Positions 25,989-37,255 of a stretch of DNA of 40,484 nt are shown here, one piece after another. The notes under the pieces were generated by a model. It did no database searches. It was given only the letters and a program-made list of their open reading frames with translations, and was not told the origin of the DNA. Position 1 is the stretch's first letter, and each line of letters starts with the position of its first letter. The translations under genes and the position numbers were made by a program. This DNA is from a virus. The DNA lies in IMG/VR virus record IMGVR_UViG_3300043444_000151, positions 1 to 40,484 of that record; one strand, given 5' to 3'.

Positions 25989-26765
25989 TTAATTCTTAGA
26001 AGCAATTATAGCAGTTGCTACTGATGTTGTCAAACCAACACGTAGCTTGTTGGGCAAACCAATTCCAAGAATGTTAGAGTCCTGAAGCGTCTTTAGTGAT
26101 GAGCTTAGGACATTACTGCCATAAGTCATTCCAGACACAGAAACATCAGACAATGCACGTGTAGTTGGATATAGGCTTGCACCGACAGAGACTACCTCTG
26201 GAATACATGCTGGATAATCCAAGTAGTTTTTACTTGCACCATTGTTTCCAGAAGCTGCAAACACAGTGGTTCCAACAGACAACAAAGACTTTACATCATT
26301 AACAATTTCAGAATGCATTGAGTTAACGTTCACTCCTGGCGAAGATGGAAGACACTTCTTGCCATCTCCAGCATTATACGAGAAGGATACGCTTTTAATA
26401 TTGTACGCTGCCTTGTTGGCCTGAATCCAGTCTAAAGCATTCTCGAATCCAATACCATTGACAGTTCCGACAGTGCTTTCTGCTGCACGAATCATAATAA
26501 TCTTTGCCTGTGGATTATTTGATCGCACAACGTCTGCCATGATGGTTCCGTGGTTATATGCCTGAAACTGTGCAGATGTCTTTGGCTTAGTGTCTACTGC
26601 ACAAGATGCAGTGCTGGCTACACATACAGACAGGGTGTCTCCAGAAACCAATGACGGAATGAAATTGGCATCTACAATAGCAATTGCACCTGGCTGCTCA
26701 GCCTGAGCTGGTACGCTAGAAACTAGTAGTGCTCCGACAGATAATGCAACAAATAGCTTTTTCAT
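25989..26765 (-). CDS. Secreted subtilisin-like serine protease (S8), 258 aa
   Basis: A signal peptide (MKKLFVALSVGALLVSSVPAQA) precedes a subtilase domain with Asp in IAIVDANF (D32), His in NHGTIMADV (H72), oxyanion Asn in AASGNNG (N174) and Ser in GLTTSVATA (S248, replacing the usual GTSxAxP). All triad residues are present, although the domain is small. Four cysteines could form disulfides outside the cell. Unusual in a phage; it may process surface proteins. AGAAAG precedes the start. Confidence 0.8.
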   Translation of the reverse strand: MKKLFVALSVGALLVSSVPAQAEQPGAIAIVDANFIPSLVSGDTLSVCVASTASCAVDTKPKTSAQFQAYNHGTIMADVVRSNNPQAKIIMIRAAESTVGTVNGIGFENALDWIQANKAAYNIKSVSFSYNAGDGKKCLPSSPGVNVNSMHSEIVNDVKSLLSVGTTVFAASGNNGASKNYLDYPACIPEVVSVGASLYPTTRALSDVSVSGMTYGSNVLSSSLKTLQDSNILGIGLPNKLRVGLTTSVATAIIASKN

Positions 26766-26777
26766 ATTAATCTTTCT

Positions 26778-26960
26778 TTAGTGGTCTAAGATTTTAATTA
26801 CTGGGGAGCAGGGGTCTCCGCCCTCTTCCCACTCTTTTTCTTCTTCTTCAGTCATGTACGGATCACCGTCATGTGTGTAGCAGAAAGGCTCTGAGACCCA
26901 TCCCTTATCTACACCGTAGCGTATCCAATCGTGGATATCTGTAATCGTGTTTTCGTTCAT
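26778..26960 (-). CDS. Conserved small actinophage protein, 60 aa
   Basis: WIRYGVDKGWVSEPFCYTHD followed by an acidic run and GGDPCSPVIKIL is a recurring small protein in actinophages. Role unknown; it lies upstream of the protease gene in the same direction. Confidence 0.7.
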   Translation of the reverse strand: MNENTITDIHDWIRYGVDKGWVSEPFCYTHDGDPYMTEEEEKEWEEGGDPCSPVIKILDH

Positions 26961-26991
26961 ATAAAAAGTATACAGATAGTATGGCTATCTG

Positions 26992-27462
26992 TCAAGCATT
27001 TTTTGCATATCGTCTATGCATTGCCTGTATAAATTCTGGATGCCCCAGCAGATATGGAGCACCTGCAACAGTCCACTCTATGTTCAGCTGCTTTCCAACC
27101 CCATAAGAAACAAACCAAGAAAGCATTTCTGTATTTATGTCTTCGCCAGCAAAAGCTGCAGCAAGATAGGGGATATTTTCTACAACTTGCTCAGTGACAA
27201 TAATGCCTGTAGCCAGTGGGCTAAACTTTTCGGGGATGTCGCTAGACGATCTCCACATGCACATAAACTGTTTGCATGGGTTGTCTGGCCTAGTTTCGTA
27301 TGCAGTACAACCTTTGCCCACCTCTACAAGATGGCATGGCTTACCTGGGTACATTCGTTCTCCATGAATGTCAGCAGCTAGCCAACCCTCACAGCACTTA
27401 GTGCAGCCATCGCATGACCTATTGTTTTTTACAGAAAGCTGAATGCTTGTTTTCTTAGACAT
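26992..27462 (-). CDS. YkgJ-like cysteine-cluster protein, 156 aa
   Basis: CDGCTKCCEGW, then PCHLVEVGKGCTAYETRPDNPC and QFMC give the YkgJ-family pattern of eight cysteines that bind zinc or iron. ATG 27462 is preferred over an in-frame ATG at 27480 because the promoter's predicted start site falls near 27477 and AAAGGGG is seven bases before it. Enzymatic role unknown. Confidence 0.75.
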   Translation of the reverse strand: MSKKTSIQLSVKNNRSCDGCTKCCEGWLAADIHGERMYPGKPCHLVEVGKGCTAYETRPDNPCKQFMCMWRSSSDIPEKFSPLATGIIVTEQVVENIPYLAAAFAGEDINTEMLSWFVSYGVGKQLNIEWTVAGAPYLLGHPEFIQAMHRRYAKNA

Positions 27463-27465
27463 AGA

Positions 27466-27508
27466 AAAACCCCTTTGCATATATTATACATTACACAAAG
27501 GGGGTTTT
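27466..27508 (-). terminator. Terminator hairpin after the holin gene
   Basis: Minus-strand AAAACCCCCTTTG (27508-27496) pairs with CAAAGGGGTTTT (27477-27466), ending in a T-run. Its loop contains the -10 of the next gene's promoter, so one element ends one transcript and starts the next. Confidence 0.7.
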
Positions 27509-27511
27509 CAA
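27483..27511 (-). promoter_or_regulatory. Promoter TTGAAA-17-TATAAT inside the terminator
   Basis: Minus-strand TTGAAA (27511-27506) and TATAAT (27488-27483) with 17 bases between; the -10 sits in the terminator loop. It drives the YkgJ-like gene. Confidence 0.7.
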
Positions 27512-27781
27512 CTACTTAGAGTTTTTGTCTACTTTCGAAAAAGCCTCATTGATTTCGTCCATGGTTAGCTTGCCATCGTCAAGGAAAGCACGAGCTAGCC
27601 TTTCGATTACCGTTGCCACACCTAGGATACCAGCCATAAAGACAGCTGACAATAGGTCAATTCCTACTACTGCACCTGCACCCAGGACACTTAGTCCTGA
27701 AGCTGCAAACACAGCTAGAATTCTCCACAAAACGTTTTTGAGAGTGTGCCACCCTCCAGTTACGCCTAGTTCTTCTTCCAT
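27512..27781 (-). CDS. Holin-like membrane protein, 89 aa
   Basis: Two membrane segments (VLWRILAVFAASGLSVLGAGAVVG and LLSAVFMAGILGVATVIERLARA) and a charged C-terminus with an EF-hand-like DDGKLTMDEINEAF stretch match actinophage holins from memory. It would form pores that release the M23-LysM endolysin. Upstream is another small membrane protein, a typical lysis pair. Confidence 0.75.
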   Translation of the reverse strand: MEEELGVTGGWHTLKNVLWRILAVFAASGLSVLGAGAVVGIDLLSAVFMAGILGVATVIERLARAFLDDGKLTMDEINEAFSKVDKNSK

Positions 27782-27786
27782 TTTTT

Positions 27787-27960
27787 TTATTCCTCACTTT
27801 CATCTTTTCTTAAGGGATATGTTATAGCCCATAGGCCAAGGGTGCCGAGAATACAATATCCTACAATTGTCTTTGCACTACCCTCTAGCACTACCCAGGC
27901 TACGAACATACCCAGAAGGGTCCATGCCTGGTCTAGCATGTCTTTGAAGAATTTCTTCAT
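27787..27960 (-). CDS. Small two-helix membrane protein, 57 aa
   Basis: WTLLGMFVAWVVLEG and VGYCILGTLGLWAITYPL are likely membrane helices, with a basic N-terminus and acidic tail. The start shares one base with the stop of the PA14 gene (TAATG). Probably a second holin or antiholin. A run of nine A separates it from the holin start. Confidence 0.65.
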   Translation of the reverse strand: MKKFFKDMLDQAWTLLGMFVAWVVLEGSAKTIVGYCILGTLGLWAITYPLRKDESEE

Positions 27961-29771
27961 TAGTTCCTCCTAGTTCCACCGCTTGATGCGGTTGATGCTG
28001 CAGCAGATGCAGCTGATGTAGCTGCCTGCACTGCTCCAATTGCTGCCTGAGCAGCGATTACTGATGCAATGATTGTCTTCTCAGCCTGTTCACGAGTCTG
28101 AGGTGCCATATCTGCACCAATATTTCCTACCACATTAAATACCTCTAATGCAGCTCCAGCTACATCACCAATGAGTGGTATAGCTGCTAATTCTTCTGGA
28201 AGCTCTAGGTCGTCTGCCTCAGCTGCAACAGCTAAAGCTTCCAGAGCCTGTTGATATTCTTGAGAGCCTGGCTCTGCAGTTTCAAATGTTTCGAGTGCTG
28301 CTTCAACAAGCTGCTCTACCTGTGCATCTGTAAGTTTTTCTGGCTCTACATTTAACAATTCTGAAACAATCTCTTCTGGCTCCTCTGGTAAACTAGATAC
28401 AGGAGGTTCTATTGAAGGCAAAGGTTTTGGTGTTTCTGAAGTTTCTGGCTTGGGTTCCAGTGTTGCTTCTGGCTCAGGTATCAATGTTGGCTCTGGTGTG
28501 GGCTGTGGCTCAGGTAGCGATAGCACCTCGCTAAGGTAGGCTTCAGCTGCAGATAGCTCGGAAGATGCAGAAGATAGCTCAGAGCTAGCAGTATCTAGTG
28601 ACTGCTGAGTCGATGATTGATGAGATAATGATTCAGATAAAGATGCTTCAGCAGAAGATATTGCTGGAAGCAATGACGGATCTTTGATTCTTGGGTGTTC
28701 TGCAGACTCGTCTGGCACTAATCGAATTCGTTCTTCATCTCTATAACGAGTTTCTTCTCTGTAGTAAACAACGTCTACCAGCACCTCGACATCATCGTAA
28801 ACCGTTTCTTCTGTATATGTCACAACCTCTCTTTCAATCTGAACTGTGTCATAAACAATCTCAGTCTGTGTCTGTTGACCGAATGCTGATGCTGGAACAA
28901 TTTCCCACGCCATGTTTGGCTTTGCCCAGTAAAGCCATACGTTAGCACCTCCACCATTTTCGTAATACCATACAGTAATAGAGTGCAATCCAGCTGACAA
29001 CTCAACCGTTACAGTAGACCCACCGCCACCCTTGTCATACCAGTCATTAATTATCTGAGTATTATCAATAATCACCTGTACGCCATCGTCACCTGGGGCA
29101 TAGAAGCCATAGGTTCCACTTTCGGGGATATAGATGTTACCTGTAAACTTAACGATAACGTCTTCATAAGGTCCAGAATCCATTACCCTGTTGCCACCCC
29201 AGTTAAAATTAATGTTAGCTACACTTGTTGTAAACATTAACCTATCATCAGTTGGCAAAGGTGGCGAACCATTATACCCCTGCATGTTGTATACACTAGC
29301 AGAAAGACCAGGCTCAGTAAGTGTCGTGACCTCTCTTGGCACCTGTATGGTTTCAGACACTGTCGTTGTGTGCGGTACCTGGACAGTTCTTGCTACCTGG
29401 CTTGTCGTAGTCTCCTGAACTGTATAAGGCACTTGAATGCTATAAGATACTGACTCAAAATATTTTTCTTCAACTAGTGGTCTTATCCAAGATGGATCTG
29501 GTATAGATGATTCGTTGTATGCCTTATTGGCAGAAGTAAGTCTATCCTGAGCTTGGGTTAGGGCTGAGACAGCTGCATCATTAGCTGCCTTTGCCTGATT
29601 ATACTTGTCTAGAGAAATTGAATAGTTTGACTTAGCTGTACTGAGTCTTGCATTGGCTTCCTCTAGTAGTACTGCCTTAGATGCGGTGGCTTGGGTAGCC
29701 CAAAGTAATGGCACAAAAGCCAAAAGGCAGGCCATCGAAAGTCTTACTATTTTCCTACGAATAGCAATCAC
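27960..29771 (-). CDS. Secreted PA14-domain protein, 603 aa
   Basis: Signal peptide (RRKIVRLSMACLLAFVPLLWATQATA), an N-terminal coiled coil, a Thr/Val-rich stretch (VPYTVQETTTSQVARTVQVP), a PA14-like beta domain at about 150-290 (GLSASVYNMQGYNGSPPLP, GTYGFYAPGDDGVQVIIDN, YYENGGGANVWLYW), a similar Val/Tyr/Glu-rich stretch, a Ser-rich coil, a Pro/Glu linker and an Ala-rich helical end. PA14 often binds glycans. It may decorate the cell or virion surface, or aid lysis with its neighbours. GTG 29771 overlaps its own AGGAG; ATG 29735 is the alternative start. Confidence 0.75.
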   Translation of the reverse strand: MIAIRRKIVRLSMACLLAFVPLLWATQATASKAVLLEEANARLSTAKSNYSISLDKYNQAKAANDAAVSALTQAQDRLTSANKAYNESSIPDPSWIRPLVEEKYFESVSYSIQVPYTVQETTTSQVARTVQVPHTTTVSETIQVPREVTTLTEPGLSASVYNMQGYNGSPPLPTDDRLMFTTSVANINFNWGGNRVMDSGPYEDVIVKFTGNIYIPESGTYGFYAPGDDGVQVIIDNTQIINDWYDKGGGGSTVTVELSAGLHSITVWYYENGGGANVWLYWAKPNMAWEIVPASAFGQQTQTEIVYDTVQIEREVVTYTEETVYDDVEVLVDVVYYREETRYRDEERIRLVPDESAEHPRIKDPSLLPAISSAEASLSESLSHQSSTQQSLDTASSELSSASSELSAAEAYLSEVLSLPEPQPTPEPTLIPEPEATLEPKPETSETPKPLPSIEPPVSSLPEEPEEIVSELLNVEPEKLTDAQVEQLVEAALETFETAEPGSQEYQQALEALAVAAEADDLELPEELAAIPLIGDVAGAALEVFNVVGNIGADMAPQTREQAEKTIIASVIAAQAAIGAVQAATSAASAAASTASSGGTRRN

Positions 29772-29834
29772 TCCTAGTTTGGGGTAGCTAGAATGTATCC
29801 TAGTACTATTATAAGTGATTATATAAATAAGAAA

Positions 29835-29860
29835 AGGGGCACAGCCTAAGCCATGCCCCT
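29835..29860 (-). terminator. Intrinsic terminator of nrdF
   Basis: Minus-strand AGGGGCA (29860-29854) and TGCCCCT (29841-29835) form a seven-base stem followed by TTTCTTATTT, 14 bases after the nrdF stop. Confidence 0.8.
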
Positions 29861-29873
29861 AGTCTATTGCTAA

Positions 29874-32924
<3,051 letters not shown>

Positions 32925-32932
<8 letters not shown>

Positions 32933-33329
32933 ACAGTAGTTTCAACCTCTCCTCGATTTTTATAATGTCCTCATCAGTGCCAAATATTTCTACCCTGGCA
33001 ATAATGGGTACTCCTGTTTTGTTTGAGATCATGTCTGCTGCTTTGCAGAAATGCTCTCCAAAATTAGTGTTTCCAGTTCCTATCACACCACGCAATAGGT
33101 CCCTGTTTTGTTCAATGTTTAAAAAATGTCGAACCTGTCTGGGGATCGCAGGCTTTTCGCTACCCCCACCATAAGTAGGTACAACAAGAACATACTCGTT
33201 AGAAACAATGGTAGGGCTAGAGCTATTCCAATCAATAGGAATACGAGTATTACTATGTCCATTAAGCCTCTCTACAAATCTCTTAGTGTTTCCAGAGTAA
33301 TTCGAAAAATACACAATGTGTATGGACAT
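32925..33329 (-). CDS. nrdI: NrdI flavodoxin-like RNR accessory protein, 134 aa
   Basis: [17 protein letters not shown] binds FMN phosphate, and [22 protein letters not shown] plus [15 protein letters not shown] are NrdI blocks. NrdI generates the oxidant that assembles the Mn-tyrosyl radical in NrdF. AAGGAG is eight bases before the start; first gene of the nrdI-nrdE-nrdF operon. Confidence 0.95.
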
Positions 33330-33363
33330 CTATTATACTCCTTTTTATATTGGTGATAAGTAA

Positions 33364-33389
33364 AGGGAGAGAGCCGAAACCCTCTCCCT
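33364..33389 (-). terminator. Hairpin after the surface-protein gene
   Basis: AGGGAGAG (33364-33371) and CTCTCCCT (33382-33389) form an eight-base stem; on the minus strand TTTACTTAT follows. It terminates the gene ending at 33407. Confidence 0.75.
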
Positions 33390-33406
33390 ATACAATTTTA
33401 TCACGA

Positions 33407-34336
33407 TTACTTTAGAAGAGCAACCTTGTTCTTAGGGAACTTCTTGTTCCACTTAGCAGCAAGTGCGTTGTACTTCTTAACGTTACCAGCCAGCTTAGCC
33501 TCAGCAAGTGCTAGCTTTGCAGTTAGGTCAGCTACCTGAGCCTTGGCAATTGAAAGCTCTGCATCTTTCTCTGCTACTAGAGCAGACAGATCTACAACCT
33601 TCAATGTGCCACGAACAAAGCCAGTAGGAGCAGTTAGACCAGTTACAGCAGTTGCTACAGTAGCAGTTGCAATAAGGTCATACGATCCAACAGCCAATCC
33701 AGCTAGCTCCTTGACAGCAGTACCATCAGCAGCGGTAGTGATTGCGTGAGTAACAGTCGAAGTTGTCGAAACAACTTGTAGTGCTACAGCAGAACCAGAA
33801 ACAGCATTACCAAATACGTCGGTACCAGTAACTGTTACCTTAGCAGTGGTGCCAAGACCAGCAGTTGGTGCGTCCACCTTAATTGTGTTAAGAGCACCAG
33901 CAGTACCCTTGACATAGTAAGTAGTAGTTACGCCATCTGCGGTAACAGCAACCGAGCCAGTCTTAGTAGTCTTGGTGAATACAAAGATGTCTGCGGTAGT
34001 ACCAGTACCAGTTGCAATGGTTACAGAAGCTGAACCAGAAGCAGCAGTTGCACCAGTCAGGCTTGTGAGTAGCAATGCATCAGTAGCTGTTGCTACTACG
34101 CTGCTACCAGTGGTAACGCCAGCAAGAGAAATCTTGAGGGCATCAGTGGCATCTACAGAGTTATCTGCAGGCACAGGAAGGGCTACAGCATTTGCTGCTG
34201 TAGTTGGTGCTGTCGAAACAGCGGTGTTGTTTACTGCCAAGGTGGCTGTAGCAGCACTAGCTGGTGCTACAAAAGTAGTAGCAGCAAGAGCTACGGCAGC
34301 AGCAATGGCAATAAAAGGCTTCTTAATAGAAGTCAT
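33407..34336 (-). CDS. Secreted Ala/Thr-rich Ig-like surface protein, 309 aa
   Basis: A clear signal peptide (KKPFIAIAAAVALAATTFVAPASA), then about 220 residues of Ala/Thr/Val-rich beta-repeat sequence with an Ig-like part (KVTVTGTDVFGNAVSGSAVALQV), then a coiled coil (AEKDAELSIAKAQVADLTAKLALAEAKL) and a basic end (KWNKKFPKNKVALLK). It looks like cellular surface proteins of freshwater actinobacteria, so it may be host-derived. AAGGAG precedes the ATG. It sits between nrdI and terL, with its own terminator. Confidence 0.75.
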   Translation of the reverse strand: MTSIKKPFIAIAAAVALAATTFVAPASAATATLAVNNTAVSTAPTTAANAVALPVPADNSVDATDALKISLAGVTTGSSVVATATDALLLTSLTGATAASGSASVTIATGTGTTADIFVFTKTTKTGSVAVTADGVTTTYYVKGTAGALNTIKVDAPTAGLGTTAKVTVTGTDVFGNAVSGSAVALQVVSTTSTVTHAITTAADGTAVKELAGLAVGSYDLIATATVATAVTGLTAPTGFVRGTLKVVDLSALVAEKDAELSIAKAQVADLTAKLALAEAKLAGNVKKYNALAAKWNKKFPKNKVALLK

Positions 34337-34352
34337 TGTTCTCCTTAATTGA

Positions 34353-36128
34353 TTAGATTAGATTAAATCTATCCAGGTATTCTTTTACATCTTCTGGAAT
34401 AGACTTATACTTTATCACGTTATTGGTGTTGTTGTCAACTACCTCTTTTGGCCTGTCCCTAAATGTATGAATCTCTACCTCAAGATTTTGGTCTCGGAGG
34501 CTGTGAGAGATAGCTCCAAAGATAGCTCCACAGACAGCGTCTGCAAGGTCCTTGGACTTCTTTCTAGGGTGGTCAACCTTGTTATTGTTCATAATCTTCA
34601 ACTCTGAAAGTTCTTCAAACAATAAGTCAATCATGGGCATAGCAAGTCTCTCTTCATAGATCAACATCGCCATATCCTCATAGTGTTTCTTTGCTACAGA
34701 TACGGTTTCAGTTCTCATACCCACAGCTTTTAGCTCATTCTGAATATCAAACGACTGCCAGCGGTCAAAGGAAACCATGCCTATGTTAAATCCAAGTCTA
34801 CGCAGGTTTTGGATCCACTGCTTAACCTCTGAAAGGTCTACTGGACCCTCTACCCTTGGCTCCCACCAGGCGACGGCATCGACCACAACTACTGGAGCAA
34901 TCTGCTGATAGTCTTTAATAATCTGAATATTGACCCACTTGTCTACGTGAGCAATCGCTACAGCACACTTGTCATGCTTCTGTGCAAGGTCAGCGTGGAT
35001 AAAATATGTTTTATTTGGATCTGGAACAAAGCCAGCATCAAACCTACGACTATTATCGAGTGGGTTCCTCAAGGTCATAGCTGCCTTGACCTTCTCGGTT
35101 TGCTTGAAAAATCTGTCTGATGCAAAGGTTGGAACGCATGCAAAACGCTGCATAGCATCTCCCATGTCAGTAAAGAAGGCAAGCTTGAAGTCGTCAATCT
35201 TACGAGTAGGGTTTACTACCCAGGTTGGACGCTTAAGTGCAAACATGCCTGGATACTTATAGGAAACAATAGTGTCTTCGTCCCATTCAATATCTAGATA
35301 ATTACCCTCTTGGTCTGCAGGAAGATCTGGATTCATAACAAACCTGTGAGTCTTGGTTACAATCTCTTTCTCTGCAATTACTGCCTCATATCGAGTAGAG
35401 ATAAAGTCTCCTGGAAAGCGTGGGAATGATAGCAGTGCTACTTTGCCAAGGTCTGGAAAACGTGAATCAACTGATGCACGAAAGGCTTTATAAATATTGT
35501 CAGCCGTCTTACCCTGGTCATTTCCTGTTCCAATTTCAGTAGCAAATCCAGAGATCTCATCAAGTACCGCCAAGATAAGGTTAAGCCCCTCGTGTGACTC
35601 TCTTTCCGAGTGTCCAGAATATACTGTGATAGATTTGTCAAACTCAATGGACTCAGCCTTGGCGTAAAACTTTCCAGCGAACCAAGGGGACTTCTCAATC
35701 TTTGTCTTAAAGCCTTTAAAGAATACGTTTTTCGCCTGCTGTGCGTTAATCGCAACGTTGATGATATCAATGGCATCACCGCTAGGCTTACCAAAATATC
35801 GTGCTGGATCTTTAAGGCATAGAAGCTTATATACAATGTACGCACAAGCCACCGTAGACGTAAAATCTTTACCTGAACCCTTGCCAAGCTGCAGAATAAC
35901 TTCATTTTTCGTATACTTTGCATAATACCTGCGTCCTTCAGTATCCCCCATTAGGTCAATGAGATCTTCTAGCTTATAGATTTGACTCATAGCCTCTACA
36001 ATGTCATACTGCACCTGAGATAGAGGTGGCTGTGCCAAGTAGTCTTGACCCTCAACAAACGTACGTACATCTACAGGACGCTCGTCAAAGTTATCTGCCT
36101 TGAGTGCTTCTATAAAATCATCAAACAT
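34353..36128 (-). CDS. terL: Terminase large subunit, 591 aa
   Basis: The ATPase domain has Walker A GKGSGKD (82-88) and Walker B LILAVLDE (D190, E191). The nuclease domain shows FIHADLAQKHDKCAVAIAH, VSFDRWQS and KDLADAVCGAI with the expected acidic residues. It packages DNA into the prohead and cuts it. It overlaps the small subunit by eight bases. Confidence 0.95.
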   Translation of the reverse strand: MFDDFIEALKADNFDERPVDVRTFVEGQDYLAQPPLSQVQYDIVEAMSQIYKLEDLIDLMGDTEGRRYYAKYTKNEVILQLGKGSGKDFTSTVACAYIVYKLLCLKDPARYFGKPSGDAIDIINVAINAQQAKNVFFKGFKTKIEKSPWFAGKFYAKAESIEFDKSITVYSGHSERESHEGLNLILAVLDEISGFATEIGTGNDQGKTADNIYKAFRASVDSRFPDLGKVALLSFPRFPGDFISTRYEAVIAEKEIVTKTHRFVMNPDLPADQEGNYLDIEWDEDTIVSYKYPGMFALKRPTWVVNPTRKIDDFKLAFFTDMGDAMQRFACVPTFASDRFFKQTEKVKAAMTLRNPLDNSRRFDAGFVPDPNKTYFIHADLAQKHDKCAVAIAHVDKWVNIQIIKDYQQIAPVVVVDAVAWWEPRVEGPVDLSEVKQWIQNLRRLGFNIGMVSFDRWQSFDIQNELKAVGMRTETVSVAKKHYEDMAMLIYEERLAMPMIDLLFEELSELKIMNNNKVDHPRKKSKDLADAVCGAIFGAISHSLRDQNLEVEIHTFRDRPKEVVDNNTNNVIKYKSIPEDVKEYLDRFNLI

Positions 36129-36657
36129 CGTTATGAATCACCGTAATAACTTCTCGTTCTTTCGCAACGTCTGAAAGCCTACGCATAATCTTGTCACGAA
36201 TCTCTGGATGCTCAGATGCGATGTCTTTCAAGATTGATACCAATAGCTCTTGCTTACGCTCAATCTCAATCATCTCTTCTGCAAGCTCCTTGTTTTCAAG
36301 CAGACCAGCCTTTTGTAGCATATCGATACGCTTGGACTCAAGATCCATGACTAGCTTGATGCCTGCTGTTTTAGCATTGAGGTTTGCAGTAGTTGTAGCA
36401 TCGTCTATAACCTCATAAGCTTTCTGGATAAGCTTTGTATAGTGGGTGTCAGCACCAACTAGTGCTTCTTTAGCACGGGCACGAATTGCAGCGTTATCTG
36501 CTGCCATGGCTCTCCACTCATTGATGTATGCAACAACCTTTTGTCGTGGCATTGCCAACTCTTTAGAGATTTGGGTAGGCTCGTTGCCTGCCAGATATTT
36601 TTCTACAACCTTGTTTACTTCGTCAAGGTGCTCAATGGTCAAGTCTTCAAATGACAC
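36121..36657 (-). CDS. terS: Terminase small subunit, 178 aa
   Basis: Position directly upstream of terL, an N-terminal helix-turn-helix-like segment (NEPTQISKELAMPRQKVVAYINEW) and a long helical core (TAGIKLVMDLESKRIDMLQKAGLLENKELAEEMIEIERKQE, seen in pieces) fit a DNA-recognising TerS. Confidence 0.85.
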   Translation of the reverse strand: MSFEDLTIEHLDEVNKVVEKYLAGNEPTQISKELAMPRQKVVAYINEWRAMAADNAAIRARAKEALVGADTHYTKLIQKAYEVIDDATTTANLNAKTAGIKLVMDLESKRIDMLQKAGLLENKELAEEMIEIERKQELLVSILKDIASEHPEIRDKIMRRLSDVAKEREVITVIHNDV

Positions 36658-36937
36658 GCTTGGCCCTCTTTCCCCTCTTTGGAATACGCTTTACTCGATC
36701 CTGCTTAAAGGATCTAAACACTGATGGCACCGTGCCAATAATCTGAAAGCAGTCTACCCAAGTTGCACCAGTTAGAGTGTTTTCTGTTACACCAACAAAC
36801 TTAAACTTTGATCCGTACTCGCCCTGAATCTTAATAATGTCACCCTTCTCAATTGGAAAGCCATTTACTTCCATGTATGGAGTGGTTACAAAGTTAGATG
36901 GGGTGGTCTGAGCTTCAATCTTTTTACGCCTGGCCAT
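36647..36937 (-). CDS. SH3-like conserved phage protein (DUF7246-like), 96 aa
   Basis: GDIIKIQGEYGSKFKFVGV, TGATWVDCFQI and FRSFKQDRVKRIPKRGKR resemble a small beta-barrel family seen near actinophage terminase genes, which I recall as DUF7246. Its basic ends suggest nucleic-acid contact. It overlaps terS by 11 bases. Confidence 0.7.
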   Translation of the reverse strand: MARRKKIEAQTTPSNFVTTPYMEVNGFPIEKGDIIKIQGEYGSKFKFVGVTENTLTGATWVDCFQIIGTVPSVFRSFKQDRVKRIPKRGKRAKRVI

Positions 36938-37100
36938 TGTCTTCCGTTCTTACGATAGCTAGTCTCTTTCCGCAGCGGTTACAGGTAGTATAGGTATACA
37001 TTGTAACAGGGCAAGAGGCTGTTCGAGTGTTTGAGTGATCACAGAATAGCATAAGCACTAGTCCCTTGGCAACCCAAGCAAAGTGTTTTAGTATTCTCAT
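36924..37100 (-). CDS. Small Cys-rich protein, 58 aa
   Basis: A hydrophobic start (ILKHFAWVAKGLVLMLFCDHS) and then CPV ... TCNRCGKRLAIVRT, a likely zinc knuckle. ATG 37100 overlaps the upstream stop (ATGA), and it overlaps the next gene by 14 bases. Function unknown. Confidence 0.6.
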   Translation of the reverse strand: MRILKHFAWVAKGLVLMLFCDHSNTRTASCPVTMYTYTTCNRCGKRLAIVRTEDNGQA

Positions 37101-37252
37101 CTTTTTGACTTTCTTAATCCAAACTTTGCTAAGTAAACATAAATGGTTTCAACACTTACGCCACACTCCTTTGCAATCTGCTCAGGAGTACGCTTATCCA
37201 TGTGGTACCGCTTACGTAGCCATAGTTCGCTTGTATATAGTTTACCAGACAT
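37097..37252 (-). CDS. Small helix-turn-helix protein, 51 aa
   Basis: LWLRKRYHMDKRTPEQIAKECGVSVETIYVYLAKFGLRK is a clear helix-turn-helix (resolvase/sigma-like type) and fills almost the whole protein. It may be a DNA-binding regulator or a remnant of a homing-nuclease DNA-binding domain. It starts three bases after the RuvC-like stop. Confidence 0.7.
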   Translation of the reverse strand: MSGKLYTSELWLRKRYHMDKRTPEQIAKECGVSVETIYVYLAKFGLRKSKR

Positions 37253-37255
37253 AGC

